From positions 27,100-91,099 of the forward strand of contig JAEEVR010000009.1 of the NCBI GenBank assembly GCA_016290995.1: 64,000 nucleotides of DNA. Reading direction: 5' to 3'. The stretch comes from Treponema sp. (GTDB taxonomy: Bacteria > Spirochaetota > Spirochaetia > Treponematales > Treponemataceae). Positions 50,284 to 58,319 of the stretch are shown here, one piece after another (position 1 is the stretch's first letter; each line of letters starts with the position of its first letter). The notes beneath the pieces were generated by a model. It ran no database searches, had not been told where the DNA came from, and saw only the letters and a program-made list of their open reading frames with translations. The position numbers were made by a program, and so were the translations under genes.

Positions 50284-51944
50284 TACTGTGTCTGGCCTAG
50301 GGCTTCGGCGATGCCAAAGGCGCGGTCGCCGATCTTTTCGATTTGGCGGACGATGTCGATGTACAAAAGCTCGGCCTTTACGTCGGCGCCATTTTCCAAG
50401 CGTTTGCGGGCGATCTTCTTGAGATTCTTTCTGAACATGTCGATTTGGTTTTCCAACTCTTCCGCCATCGAAAGCTTGTCGGAATCCAAGTGCTTGTTGA
50501 TGTTGATGTGGATGAACTGCAAGAACTGGCGGACCAATTCAACGTAGGGAATCAAGCGGTCTGTGTCTTCGGTTTCAAAACTCATGCTCTTTTCGATCGA
50601 GCGCTTTAGGAGCAGCGCGATGTTGAGGCATTCGTCGGTCATGCTTTCCAAATCGCCGATAATCGATAGCATCAATGAAAGGTTGTCCAACTGCTTTTCG
50701 TTTACGGCCATGCGCTCAATGTGAACGATGTAGCGCGTCAATTGCTCGTGCATTTGGTCGGCGTAGTTTTCGGCCTGCATGATTTCTTCCAAGTGCTCGT
50801 CGATGAAAGTCTGGTCGCGCTTTTTGAGGCCGATTTGAATCAAGTCGAACATGTCGGTTGCCAAGTCGGTAAGGTCCTTGATTTCCTTTTCGGCGCGGAT
50901 GATGTAGGCGCCGACGTTTTCTTTTACAAGGGCGCTTTCGATAAAGTCAAGGCGGTAAATGTTGTTCTTGCCCTTGGCGTCGTCAGGAATGAAGCGCTTG
51001 CTGAGCGCGATGATTTGCTTTGTGAAGGGCAGGAACAAGATTGTCGAAAGCACTTTAAAGGCGCTTTGCAAGATTGAAATTTTAATCGCGATGTTCGCGG
51101 CTCTTGGCGTGATGACATCGATTAAGCGCAAGAAGGGCGAGTAAAAAATCAGGACTAAAATCGTTCCGGCGACGTTAAAGAACACGTGGATAAAAGCCGC
51201 GCGCTTTGCGTCGGCGTTTGTTCCAAATGCGGCCAAAATCGCGTCGATTGTGGAGCCGATTCCGCTTCCCAAAATCAGCGCCGCCGAAAATTCCCAAGTG
51301 ATCAAATTGTTGTAGGCCATCGTGATGACGATCGCGCTAAAGGCGCTTGACGAGTGCAAAATCGTCGTTACGATGATTCCGACTATAATCGCGATGACAA
51401 GCGAAAAGACTCCCCAAGACTGAATGTCGTCAATCCAAGAAAAGCGCGAAAGCTGTTCCGGCTTAAAGGAAAGGGAGTCGCTTAGCATGCTTAGGCCTAA
51501 AAACAAAAGGCCAAAACCCATAAGGGCTTGGCCGATGTTTTTGTTAAGGCTGCGTTTTGTAAGAGTGAGAAAAAAGCCCGCGCCGAAAATCGGAATCGCA
51601 AAGGCCGCGATCTTAAAGTTAAAGCCAAAGATTGAAACAATCCAGGCCGTGATTGTCGTTCCGATGTTGGCGCCAAAAATCACTCCAACCGACTGCTGCA
51701 AGGTCAAAAGGCCGGCGTTGACAAAGGTGACCACCATCACCGTCGTGGCGCCTGACGACTGGATTACCATCGTTATGAAAAGGCCGGTCAAAAGGCCCTT
51801 AAAGCGATTTCCGGTCATTACGGAAAGCGCGCGCTGCAAGCGTTCGCCGGCGCTTTTTTGGACGCCGTCGCTCATCAATTTCATTCCATATAAAAGAAAG
51901 GCAAGCGAGCCTATTAATTGCAAAAGGCCTGTGACAAAGTTCAT
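50283..51944 (-). CDS. Na/Pi cotransporter family protein with PhoU-like domain
   Basis: 553 residues. N-terminal half: two repeats of the NaPi-II type motif, QSSGATT and the later HSSSAFSA, in eight or so membrane helices; GANIGTTITAW is typical. C-terminal half is a PhoU-like helical bundle (EIKDLTDLATDMFDLI, LDNLSLMLSIIGDLESM). Probably sodium-dependent phosphate uptake or export with its own regulator. The start was set at the ATG at 51944 (with MNFVTGLLQLIGS), 12 codons inside a longer frame, because the promoter TTGAAT-N17-TATTAT ends 7 bases upstream. Fits the polyphosphate metabolism elsewhere in the window. Confidence 0.9.
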   Translation of the reverse strand: MNFVTGLLQLIGSLAFLLYGMKLMSDGVQKSAGERLQRALSVMTGNRFKGLLTGLFITMVIQSSGATTVMVVTFVNAGLLTLQQSVGVIFGANIGTTITAWIVSIFGFNFKIAAFAIPIFGAGFFLTLTKRSLNKNIGQALMGFGLLFLGLSMLSDSLSFKPEQLSRFSWIDDIQSWGVFSLVIAIIVGIIVTTILHSSSAFSAIVITMAYNNLITWEFSAALILGSGIGSTIDAILAAFGTNADAKRAAFIHVFFNVAGTILVLIFYSPFLRLIDVITPRAANIAIKISILQSAFKVLSTILFLPFTKQIIALSKRFIPDDAKGKNNIYRLDFIESALVKENVGAYIIRAEKEIKDLTDLATDMFDLIQIGLKKRDQTFIDEHLEEIMQAENYADQMHEQLTRYIVHIERMAVNEKQLDNLSLMLSIIGDLESMTDECLNIALLLKRSIEKSMSFETEDTDRLIPYVELVRQFLQFIHININKHLDSDKLSMAEELENQIDMFRKNLKKIARKRLENGADVKAELLYIDIVRQIEKIGDRAFGIAEALGQTQ

Positions 51945-51951
51945 GCTTTTT

Positions 51952-51980
51952 ATAATAGCGCAAACGGCTTTGATATTCAA
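51952..51980 (-). promoter_or_regulatory. Leaderless-type promoter of the Na/Pi gene
   Basis: Minus strand TTGAAT, 17-base spacer, TATTAT; the -10 ends 7 bases before the ATG at 51944. Confidence 0.6.
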
Positions 51981-51993
51981 GGCAAGCGAAATG

Positions 51994-52022
51994 TTGAAAA
52001 AAATCCTCGGATTTGATAAAAT
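51994..52022 (+). promoter_or_regulatory. Leaderless-type promoter of the 52031 lipoprotein
   Basis: TTGAAA, 17-base spacer, TAAAAT; the -10 ends 8 bases before the ATG at 52031. Back to back with the Na/Pi promoter. Confidence 0.65.
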
Positions 52023-52030
52023 GCTCTATT

Positions 52031-52810
52031 ATGAAAAAAACAATTTTGATTTGCTCGGCGCTTTTTTCGTTGGCGCTTTTTTCTTGCAAAAAACAAGACG
52101 TTCATAAAAACTCAGCGGATCCTTTTGAGCTGGAAGTTTCGGAAGAAAAAAAATCAGCAGTTTCTTCGCCTTCATGGCATCCGTCCGAAAAGAAAATCTG
52201 CGTTGTCTTTGGCTACGGCTACAACGAGGAAGATTATGTAAAAAAAATAGTCGACGGCCTTTCAAAAAAATACGGGCTTGACGATGGAACGGAAGAAGGC
52301 GGCTTGCTTTTTCCTCTTGTATTTCCAAACGATTTTCCGTCGGGCCGCATAAGCCGCCTTCCGTCTCTTATCGGAGAGCGCGAGCTTGCCGGCCTGATTG
52401 TTGTCGGCGCTCCGGAAAACACAAACTACGCGATCGCTAAATTGGAGGACGAGTACTCTTCGCAAGAGAATATGATTCCCTATCCTGTTTACGCGTTCTT
52501 TCCGCAAGACGACGTGCAAGGAATCGAAGCCACCGCGAATTTTGTCGTTGACCGCGCGATGGAAGGAAGCGGTTCCGCCGAAGACGAGACGAACAAGGAA
52601 GAGGTTGTCCAAACGCAAGTGAAGGATTTGGACAAAATTTTGGACAGCGCGATTGAATACATGCTTTTGACCCAGGCTCCGCTCCCCGGAGACGAAGACC
52701 TGATTGCGCACGTTTCGCGCATCGTCGGAAAAAACTACAAGGTTTCGCGCTACGTTGACGCGGAAAGCGGCTTGCAGTCAATCAACCATTTTGTAATCGA
52801 AGAAAAATGA
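52031..52810 (+). CDS. Lipoprotein of unknown function
   Basis: 259 residues. Signal peptide with lipobox (LALFSC). The mature part has an alpha/beta pattern: KICVVFGYGYNEEDYVKKIV, LAGLIVVGAPENTNYAIAKL and YPVYAFFPQDDVQGIEATAN suggest a periplasmic-binding-like fold. I do not recognise a named family. The start is the ATG at 52031 (MKKTILICSALF), not the in-frame one six codons earlier, because the promoter lies directly before it. Its end overlaps the YfcE gene (ATGA), so they are co-expressed. Confidence 0.8.
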   Translation: MKKTILICSALFSLALFSCKKQDVHKNSADPFELEVSEEKKSAVSSPSWHPSEKKICVVFGYGYNEEDYVKKIVDGLSKKYGLDDGTEEGGLLFPLVFPNDFPSGRISRLPSLIGERELAGLIVVGAPENTNYAIAKLEDEYSSQENMIPYPVYAFFPQDDVQGIEATANFVVDRAMEGSGSAEDETNKEEVVQTQVKDLDKILDSAIEYMLLTQAPLPGDEDLIAHVSRIVGKNYKVSRYVDAESGLQSINHFVIEEK

Positions 52811-53478
52811 TTGAGCTTAAGCAACACGCCGACGGAAGCATTGGAAGCGCCGACGCGATAAAGGCTCTTGCCAAAATGGAACGGGCGTCTTTATTGGTCA
52901 TCTCTGACTCGCACGGAAGGTCCGACGTTCTTAAGGCTATCGTTGAAAAATTTGGCGAGAGATGCGACGCCCTTGTTTTTTGCGGAGACGGAATCGGCGA
53001 CCTTTGTTCTGCCTTGGAAGCGACAGGCAAAAACAAAAAATTGGCCAAGGCCTTTCCGCCCGTAGCGATTTTCGCTCGCGGGAACGGAGACTACCCCGAC
53101 TTTCCTTTTGGCGAAGGAGAAATAAAAGTTCCCCTGCATCAATTTTTAAAAGTAGCCGGAATGAAAGTCATGGCCACGCACGGCCATTCCGAAGGCGCCT
53201 ACTACGGCCTTGGCCGCATGAACCAAGTGGCGCTGGAAAACCAAGCCGACGCCGTCTTTTACGGCCACACGCACATCGCCGTAAGCCAAGAAGAAGACTG
53301 CACTTACTTTATAAATCCCGGAAGCTGTTCGCATCCCCGCGGCGGCCAAAAAGCCTGCTTTGCCATTACGCAAATTCCCGGAATGCAAGAGCGAATCCAG
53401 ACGACATTTTTTTCTGTAAGCCTTTCGCTTGACGGCTGGGACTTTGCGCCATACACGCCGCCGCTGATGGGATGGTAG
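52807..53478 (+). CDS. YfcE-type metallophosphodiesterase
   Basis: 223 residues. Calcineurin-like phosphoesterase with LVISDSHGRSD, FCGDGIGDL, ARGNGDYPD, MATHGHSEG, FYGHTHIA and INPGSCSHPRGG. The motif order matches the YfcE/MJ0936 group that hydrolyses small phosphodiesters in vitro. It extends about 25 residues upstream of the first strand, MIELKQHADG. Its natural substrate is unknown. Translationally coupled to the upstream lipoprotein. Confidence 0.92.
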   Translation: MIELKQHADGSIGSADAIKALAKMERASLLVISDSHGRSDVLKAIVEKFGERCDALVFCGDGIGDLCSALEATGKNKKLAKAFPPVAIFARGNGDYPDFPFGEGEIKVPLHQFLKVAGMKVMATHGHSEGAYYGLGRMNQVALENQADAVFYGHTHIAVSQEEDCTYFINPGSCSHPRGGQKACFAITQIPGMQERIQTTFFSVSLSLDGWDFAPYTPPLMGW

Positions 53479-53481
53479 TAG

Positions 53482-53901
53482 TTATTTGGTGAATATTGAA
53501 AGGAAATTTTGCGGAGCGTAGACGGGAATTTTGCTTTGGGCAAAATCCTTTTCATTTCTAGTCAAAATGCAATGCAAATGGTTTTTTACCGCGCATTCAT
53601 ACTGTATTGAATCTTCAAAATCGTTCCAGTTGTCTTTTCTTGCGCTTAAGATTATTTTTTTGTTAATTTTTGCGACGCGCAGTATGTCCAAAATATAGTC
53701 GATGCCTTTCATCGCGATTTCTTCGCTTTTTGACGCGCGTTTTACAATGTAGTGAATGTCGGCTAACGAGGCGGCAGAAACATAGCCTTTTATAAGTTTG
53801 TTTTCGGCAAGTTTTAGCGCGGCCAAAGCGTGCGGAGCGAATTCGTCCCTGGCAAGCAAAATGTCAACGATGATGTTTGTGTCGAACAGTACTTTTATCA
53901 T
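53482..53901 (-). CDS. PIN-domain toxin (VapC-like)
   Basis: 139 residues. PIN ribonuclease pattern: MIKVLFDTNIIVDILLARDE (first Asp), AASLADIHYI, DNWNDFEDSIQYECAV (acidic pair) and ILTRNEKDFAQS. Such toxins cut RNA, often tRNA or rRNA, and are blocked by a partner antitoxin. The start overlaps the stop of the 70-residue gene upstream (ATGA), giving a type II toxin-antitoxin operon. It lies convergent to yfcE with a 3-base gap. Confidence 0.88.
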   Translation of the reverse strand: MIKVLFDTNIIVDILLARDEFAPHALAALKLAENKLIKGYVSAASLADIHYIVKRASKSEEIAMKGIDYILDILRVAKINKKIILSARKDNWNDFEDSIQYECAVKNHLHCILTRNEKDFAQSKIPVYAPQNFLSIFTK

Positions 53902-54110
53902 TTTTCTGAAAGGCGTTCGGAACGGGCAGACTCAAGATTTATTTCACTATCCTTTATTAAACCATATAATGCGTCAGCTTTGGAAACGGCTTGGGCTTTT
54001 TTATTCTTTCGATGCAAAGAATTTATAACGGCGCTCAGAATTGAAAGCCGTTGCTTAAATGAGAAATTTTCGATTTGTCCAATAAAATCAGCCAAAGCCG
54101 CGTCTGACAT
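53898..54110 (-). CDS. Antitoxin partner of the PIN toxin
   Basis: 70 residues: helix-rich with FIGQIENFSFKQRLSILSAV and a charged tail. The family is not identified, but size, position before a PIN gene and the ATGA overlap fit a type II antitoxin. RBS GAGGCG precedes the ATG. Its promoter (TTGACG-N17-TATATT) lies at 54128-54156. The C-terminus probably folds on the toxin. Confidence 0.8.
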   Translation of the reverse strand: MSDAALADFIGQIENFSFKQRLSILSAVINSLHRKNKKAQAVSKADALYGLIKDSEINLESARSERLSEK

Positions 54111-54127
54111 AAAACGCCTCTATTTAA

Positions 54128-54156
54128 AATATAACCGATAATTGCTGTGTCGTCAA
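54128..54156 (-). promoter_or_regulatory. Promoter of the PIN toxin-antitoxin operon
   Basis: Minus strand TTGACG, 17-base spacer, TATATT, about 17 bases before the antitoxin ATG with a GAGGCG site. Confidence 0.65.
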
Positions 54157-54174
54157 GGAATAATCGTTGTTAGA

Positions 54175-54528
54175 TTATTTCTTGCTGGCGGAGTGTTTAG
54201 AAGTGGATCTTTTAGGTCGTTTTTTGAAGATGTCTTCGATGGTTTTATGAATAGAAGCTTGAAGTTCGGATTTTAGGTAGGCAAAGTTGAATGCATCTGA
54301 TTCGGCAGAATCGTTTTTTGCCAATAATTCGGCTGGAGTAACGCGAAGCGATTCAGCTAATTTTACGAGTGTTTTGTCGCTTACCCAAGTTCTGCAGCCT
54401 TCTATGTCGTTTATAGTTTGAGCGGAGAGACCTGTTTCTTCCGCGAGTTTTTCTTGAGTTAAATCGTATCTTTTTCTTTGTTGCTTTATATTTTGTGACA
54501 GTATTTCTCTTAATTCTGTCTGATTCAT
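54175..54528 (-). CDS. XRE-family transcriptional regulator
   Basis: 117 residues. The Cro/CI-type helix-turn-helix is clear: LTQEKLAEETGLSAQTINDIEGCRTWVSDKTLVKLAESL. The C-terminal half is a charged tail with a Lys/Ser end (KRSTSKHSASKK). It is divergent from the secreted unknown at 54643; the two -35 boxes share a palindrome CTTGACAAG at 54556-54564, a likely operator. The -10 TAGAAT ends 7 bases before the ATG, so leaderless translation is likely. Confidence 0.88.
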   Translation of the reverse strand: MNQTELREILSQNIKQQRKRYDLTQEKLAEETGLSAQTINDIEGCRTWVSDKTLVKLAESLRVTPAELLAKNDSAESDAFNFAYLKSELQASIHKTIEDIFKKRPKRSTSKHSASKK

Positions 54529-54535
54529 GTCTATA

Positions 54536-54606
54536 ATTCTACGGTAAAAGTAAGTCTTGACAAGTTGATAATACCGTAATAGAGTATAACTAATAACAAG
54601 TCTTGT
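54536..54606. promoter_or_regulatory. Divergent promoter/operator region of the XRE gene
   Basis: Minus strand TTGTCA-N16-TAGAAT for XRE. On the plus strand TTGACA at 54557-54562 overlaps it within the palindrome CTTGACAAG; its -10 is less clear (TAGAGT at 54580, 17-base spacer). A second palindrome ACAAGTCTTGT lies at 54596-54606. Also TACGGTA/TACCGTA inverted elements near 54540 and 54572. Confidence 0.55.
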
Positions 54607-54642
54607 ATATTGGTGGTATTTTGGTAAATTTGGAGGCAGTTT

Positions 54643-55077
54643 ATGAAAAAATTCATAATTATAATAGGCTTTCTTTTCTGTTTTTGTTCATTATCAGTCT
54701 TTGCTCAAGGACTAAAAGACGGAAACCAATTTATTAATGAAAACATTGGAGGTTTTTCTTTTATATGTGGTTCTATAAATGCTGATGGTATGCCTGCTGT
54801 AGTGGATAAAGGTGCAAGCGTAGTCATAGGAGCTTATGCTCCTTTGGACAGCATTATGTATTTAATACCATTTGCATATGAATCAGATGCGCTTGAGTTT
54901 ATTAAAGCTTATTTGGCGTTGGCTAGTTTTGCAAGAGGTGGCCTTGTTGTTGAAAGTGCAGGGGGAGTAATAGATTTAATAAAAGATTATACAAAAAAAC
55001 GATATGGAGAATTTGTGATTGACGGAGTAATTTTTTGTTGGACTCCTATAACTTATGGAAAGGAGTCTGAAAAATGA
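54643..55077 (+). CDS. Small secreted protein of unknown function
   Basis: 144 residues with an N-terminal signal peptide (MKKFIIIIGFLFCFCSLSVFA) and cleavage near FAQG. The mature part is small and hydrophobic with ENIGGFSFICGSINADGMPA. No family recognised. GGAGG precedes the ATG. AT-rich codon use (many AAA, TTT, ATT, GAA) unlike the core genes, so probably acquired. It precedes the HNH gene, with about 124 bases between. Confidence 0.7.
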   Translation: MKKFIIIIGFLFCFCSLSVFAQGLKDGNQFINENIGGFSFICGSINADGMPAVVDKGASVVIGAYAPLDSIMYLIPFAYESDALEFIKAYLALASFARGGLVVESAGGVIDLIKDYTKKRYGEFVIDGVIFCWTPITYGKESEK

Positions 55078-55201
55078 AAAAAAGATAATGAAAATCACAT
55101 GTTTATTATTTCTATTCTTTTACAAATAACTGTTTGTGGACAGAGAAATTTAATAAAACACATATCTTTCGAATTGTGACAAGGGAAGATGAGGTTTGAA
55201 A
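55078..55201 (+). other. Intergenic stretch with short ORF remnants
   Basis: AT-rich. Possible short frames begin at 55088 (MKITCLLLFLFFYK, then stop) and 55099 (26 residues, MFIISILLQITVCGQRN...). They resemble the beginning of a signal peptide or lipoprotein and may be a decayed small gene; I see no convincing coding region. Confidence 0.3.
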
Positions 55202-56035
55202 ATGAGTCGAAAAGGTCTTGGTAACAATGAAATTCTTGCTTTGCTTGTTCTAGGAATCATTTATGGTATCGGATATGTTATAAGTGTAATATTTTCCTTT
55301 ATCGCAGAAGCAATTGAAAAATTCAGTAAAATGGTTAAGAACGCTGTTGACCAAGTCAATTTGTTTTTTCTACGCTATTGGGATAATGGCGTGATTCCTG
55401 TTGCTTTGATAATTTTATTATTCATAATTATTTGTGTAATAGTTCTGATTGTTGCCTTAAAAATAAAAAAACAGAAAAAGATTAGAATCGAAGAAGATCT
55501 ACGACAAAAGAAAATTTTAGAAGAACAAGAACAGATGGAAAGGGAAGAGCTTGCTTTGAGGGAGTATATAAAAGAGCAAGAAATCTTGCGGGAAAAAGAA
55601 GCCGAGACGCTTAGAAAAAAAATAGGTAGAGTTCGAGTAAGTGATGACATACAGGATTATGTTATTTCAAGACGGGATTATGCTCGTGGAAATGAAAAAG
55701 AAGCTATATACCGAAAAAGATTTATGCTTGATTTGTTAAAAGTATTTGGAAATAAATGCGCGATTTGTGGAAGGTCTGACAATGGTTTTGACCTAGACCA
55801 TTTTATTATCCCCAAAAATTATGGCGGGAATTTTGTTCTTATGCACAAGGACGGATATTTGGTGAATAATGCTGTTCCTCTTTGCCAAACCTGTAACAGA
55901 TCGAAAAGCGATGAATCCTATGAAGAAATATTTGCATCTGAGGAAGAACTGTATGAAGTCTTAAAGAAAAATAAAAAAATGACAGTAATGATAAATGATG
56001 ATGAGGATTTCTGTGAGACAATAAAAAGTCTTTAA
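55202..56035 (+). CDS. Membrane-anchored HNH endonuclease-like protein
   Basis: 277 residues. Two N-terminal membrane helices (about 10-32 EILALLVLGIIYGIGYVISV and 63-85, VIPVALIILLFIIICVIVLI) are separated by an amphipathic stretch. A long coiled coil follows (residues 90-145, Glu/Lys/Arg/Gln rich). The C-terminal domain (~185-250) is HNH: CAICGRSDNGFDLDHFIIP (His in DLDH), NNAVPLCQTCNRSKSD (Cys-x2-Cys and Asn). The predicted inside-facing nuclease at the membrane is a design seen in some anti-phage proteins, but no specific family is recognised. ATG at 55202 with GAGG upstream. AT-rich, so likely mobile. Confidence 0.8.
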   Translation: MSRKGLGNNEILALLVLGIIYGIGYVISVIFSFIAEAIEKFSKMVKNAVDQVNLFFLRYWDNGVIPVALIILLFIIICVIVLIVALKIKKQKKIRIEEDLRQKKILEEQEQMEREELALREYIKEQEILREKEAETLRKKIGRVRVSDDIQDYVISRRDYARGNEKEAIYRKRFMLDLLKVFGNKCAICGRSDNGFDLDHFIIPKNYGGNFVLMHKDGYLVNNAVPLCQTCNRSKSDESYEEIFASEEELYEVLKKNKKMTVMINDDEDFCETIKSL

Positions 56036-56048
56036 TTTTTTACATGTC

Positions 56049-56777
56049 TTAGGTTGACGACCTATTGATTGTATTCAATCCAATTTCTTTGCAGTTATGC
56101 GCGAAAACAGCAATTGACAGCATATTAAGCAATAATGGGATGACAAAAAGCGGGGTGTTTCCGCTTGTTAATAAAGTTGAGGTTTTGAACGCTTCTAGCC
56201 AGCTTTTATTATGCATAAACATCTCAACTCCTGTTATTCCCGCAACGTTTGCAATGGCGATAATAGTAGTTGTAATAACAGTGAAGAAAAGGAACTTCAT
56301 AGCCCCTTCTATATCAGCCCAAAAATCTCTTTCGCCTGTTTCAGACGCATTTGGACCGCGTTGGATATAAGGCTTTATCATTTTTGAAACTTTTGGAATA
56401 AAAACAAACGGAATGACAAGCAAAAATACAATGAAAATAAGGCCACTGACAAAACTGCCAAAGCACAACAAACGTGAAAACAAGGAAACTATTGGCAATT
56501 GTTGTTCATTATCGAGATTTGAAAATGTTATGCGCGTTAAGCCCAAATTTATAAGCAACGTAAAAATGGACAAACCAAATATTGACAATGGCATTTCTTT
56601 GAAATGCTTAGTTATTACATAAATCAGAATTATAATACACCACATGTATTCTCCCCAAACAACTGACTCCATGTCAATTAATGGGAGTGGAACTCCAATC
56701 ATTAACAGCAATGCCATTACTAAAAACAACGCTTCGATTACTAAAAGAAATATTTGTCCGACTTTTTGTTCTCTCAT
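56049..56777 (-). CDS. Multi-pass membrane protein, unknown
   Basis: 242 residues with about six hydrophobic segments (IFLLVIEALFLVMALLLMIG, YMWCIIILIYVITKHF, LSIFGLSIFTLLINLGLT and others). Between segments 4 and 5 lies a polar loop (IQRGPNASETGERDFWAD). I do not recognise a family. It has GGAGG 6 bases before the ATG at 56777. It follows the diguanylate cyclase by 12 bases on the same strand but has AT-rich codon use, unlike the cyclase. It may have been inserted with the neighbouring HNH block. Convergent with the HNH gene, 13 bases between the stops. Confidence 0.7.
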   Translation of the reverse strand: MREQKVGQIFLLVIEALFLVMALLLMIGVPLPLIDMESVVWGEYMWCIIILIYVITKHFKEMPLSIFGLSIFTLLINLGLTRITFSNLDNEQQLPIVSLFSRLLCFGSFVSGLIFIVFLLVIPFVFIPKVSKMIKPYIQRGPNASETGERDFWADIEGAMKFLFFTVITTTIIAIANVAGITGVEMFMHNKSWLEAFKTSTLLTSGNTPLFVIPLLLNMLSIAVFAHNCKEIGLNTINRSST

Positions 56778-56789
56778 TTTCACCCTCCG

Positions 56790-58295
56790 CTACCTTCTTC
56801 GGTCGATGCCGCGCTCCTTGTAGAATCTTTCTTTTTCGGAATACATGTCGGCGTCGGCAATGTGTTCCAAGTCGTCGATTGAGGCGGACTTGTGGCTTTG
56901 CGCCTGGGCGTAGCCGATTGACATTGTCATTTCTTCTGTGTGCATGCCGTGCCACTCGGAGGCTTTTTTCTTGATTTCTTCGCGGATTGATTCGGGGTTT
57001 TTAACGGAAACGATGGCCATAAACTCATCGCCGCCTGTTCTGTAAACTTTGCCGAAGTTTCGGACGGAAAGCGCAAGGCAGTCGGCCGCTCCCTTTATAA
57101 GCTCATCGCCGGCGGCGTGGCCCTTTGTGTCGTTGACGGTTTTCAATCCGTTCACGTCGATTGAAAAAATAACCAAGTCTTCGGGCGCTCCCTTAAGCCT
57201 GTATTCCTCCAAGTCTTCCTCGTAGCATCTTCGGTTGTAAAGGCGCGTCATTTCGTCGGTCATCGAAAGGCGGATCAAGTGCTCCTCGCGCTGTTTTTCT
57301 TCGTCAACGTTTCTTGTCGTGTAAATTACTTTGTTGGGGATTCCGTCAAGGGTTGAGTCGACCGTAATGTATTGCGCGCGGAACCAGCCGGAGACCACGT
57401 CGATAAAGTCGGCCGAGATGAGCTTTTTGTGAGAAAGGCGAGCGCGAACGGTTTTTATGTTCGTGAAGGTCAAGAAAGAATCCAGCTGGTCGGGCATGAC
57501 TTGGTCTTTGATTCTTTGATTCATGATTGTGTGTGTCTGGGCCTTCATGTCGATTCCGCGCTTTTTCTTTTCGGGATCGCGCAAGGGCATTTCGGTATTG
57601 TCGATAAAGTTGATCAAGTTTACGTTGTCGTAGATTTCGACCATTGAATTCAAGAGCTCAAGCTTTTCGCCCATGTCTTCTTCGTGGCTCTTGATCGTTT
57701 CGTATTGCATGAATAGCGTTCCAAAATAATCTTTTGCAAGCTTTGCGATTGTGTAGCCGGCCGTGAACATTATCAAGGTCTCGATTGTAAAGCCTCCGAT
57801 TCTGTCCAAAAAGAAGTCAAGGCTGTTTTCGTACTTTGAATTGAGCGCCGCGTGATAGGGAGCGGTAAAGTATGTTGACGCGAACATAAGCGCGTAGTTG
57901 AGGGCGGTTGAATAAGCGTAAATCATCTTGTCGACAAAAAGCAAGCTTAAAAGCGGAACCAAGAACCATGTCAAAAGAATGTTGACGTGGCTGCAAGACA
58001 TGTACACGATGATCGCGTCCAAAGCCGTAAGCGCGAACACGCTGGTGACAATCGATTGGGGAAGCTTCTTTAATAATATTTTATGAGCGATTGCGAGCGC
58101 CGCGACAACGCCGGAGATGATCAAGCAAGTCGAATATTTTATGTCTGGAAAAAAGTCGGTCTTTATTCCCAGCGCGATTGCAGGGCCCGCTATGATAAAG
58201 AAAAACAAGGCGCGGTTTAGATAGCCGTTCACCCTTATTCTGTTCTTTACGATAAAGTCGCTGATGCTTTTGCTTTCTCTAATTGCGCTTGCCAT
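56790..58295 (-). CDS. Membrane diguanylate cyclase
   Basis: 501 residues. N-terminal membrane region with about six segments (ALFFFIIAGPAIALGI, ILLTWFLVPLLSLLFV and others) probably a sensory unit; a middle coiled region (YETIKSHEEDMGEKLELLN), then a PAS-like part and a C-terminal GGDEF domain, SMTDEMTRLYNRRCYEEDL ... FSIDVNGLKTVNDTKGHAAG ... VYRTGGDEFMAIV. The RxxD I-site is not present. Start set at the ATG at 58295, with AGGAGA seven bases upstream rather than the ATG two codons before. Makes c-di-GMP in response to an envelope signal. Confidence 0.9.
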   Translation of the reverse strand: MASAIRESKSISDFIVKNRIRVNGYLNRALFFFIIAGPAIALGIKTDFFPDIKYSTCLIISGVVAALAIAHKILLKKLPQSIVTSVFALTALDAIIVYMSCSHVNILLTWFLVPLLSLLFVDKMIYAYSTALNYALMFASTYFTAPYHAALNSKYENSLDFFLDRIGGFTIETLIMFTAGYTIAKLAKDYFGTLFMQYETIKSHEEDMGEKLELLNSMVEIYDNVNLINFIDNTEMPLRDPEKKKRGIDMKAQTHTIMNQRIKDQVMPDQLDSFLTFTNIKTVRARLSHKKLISADFIDVVSGWFRAQYITVDSTLDGIPNKVIYTTRNVDEEKQREEHLIRLSMTDEMTRLYNRRCYEEDLEEYRLKGAPEDLVIFSIDVNGLKTVNDTKGHAAGDELIKGAADCLALSVRNFGKVYRTGGDEFMAIVSVKNPESIREEIKKKASEWHGMHTEEMTMSIGYAQAQSHKSASIDDLEHIADADMYSEKERFYKERGIDRRR

Positions 58296-58319
58296 AAACA
58301 TTCTCCTTGCAAATAATAT

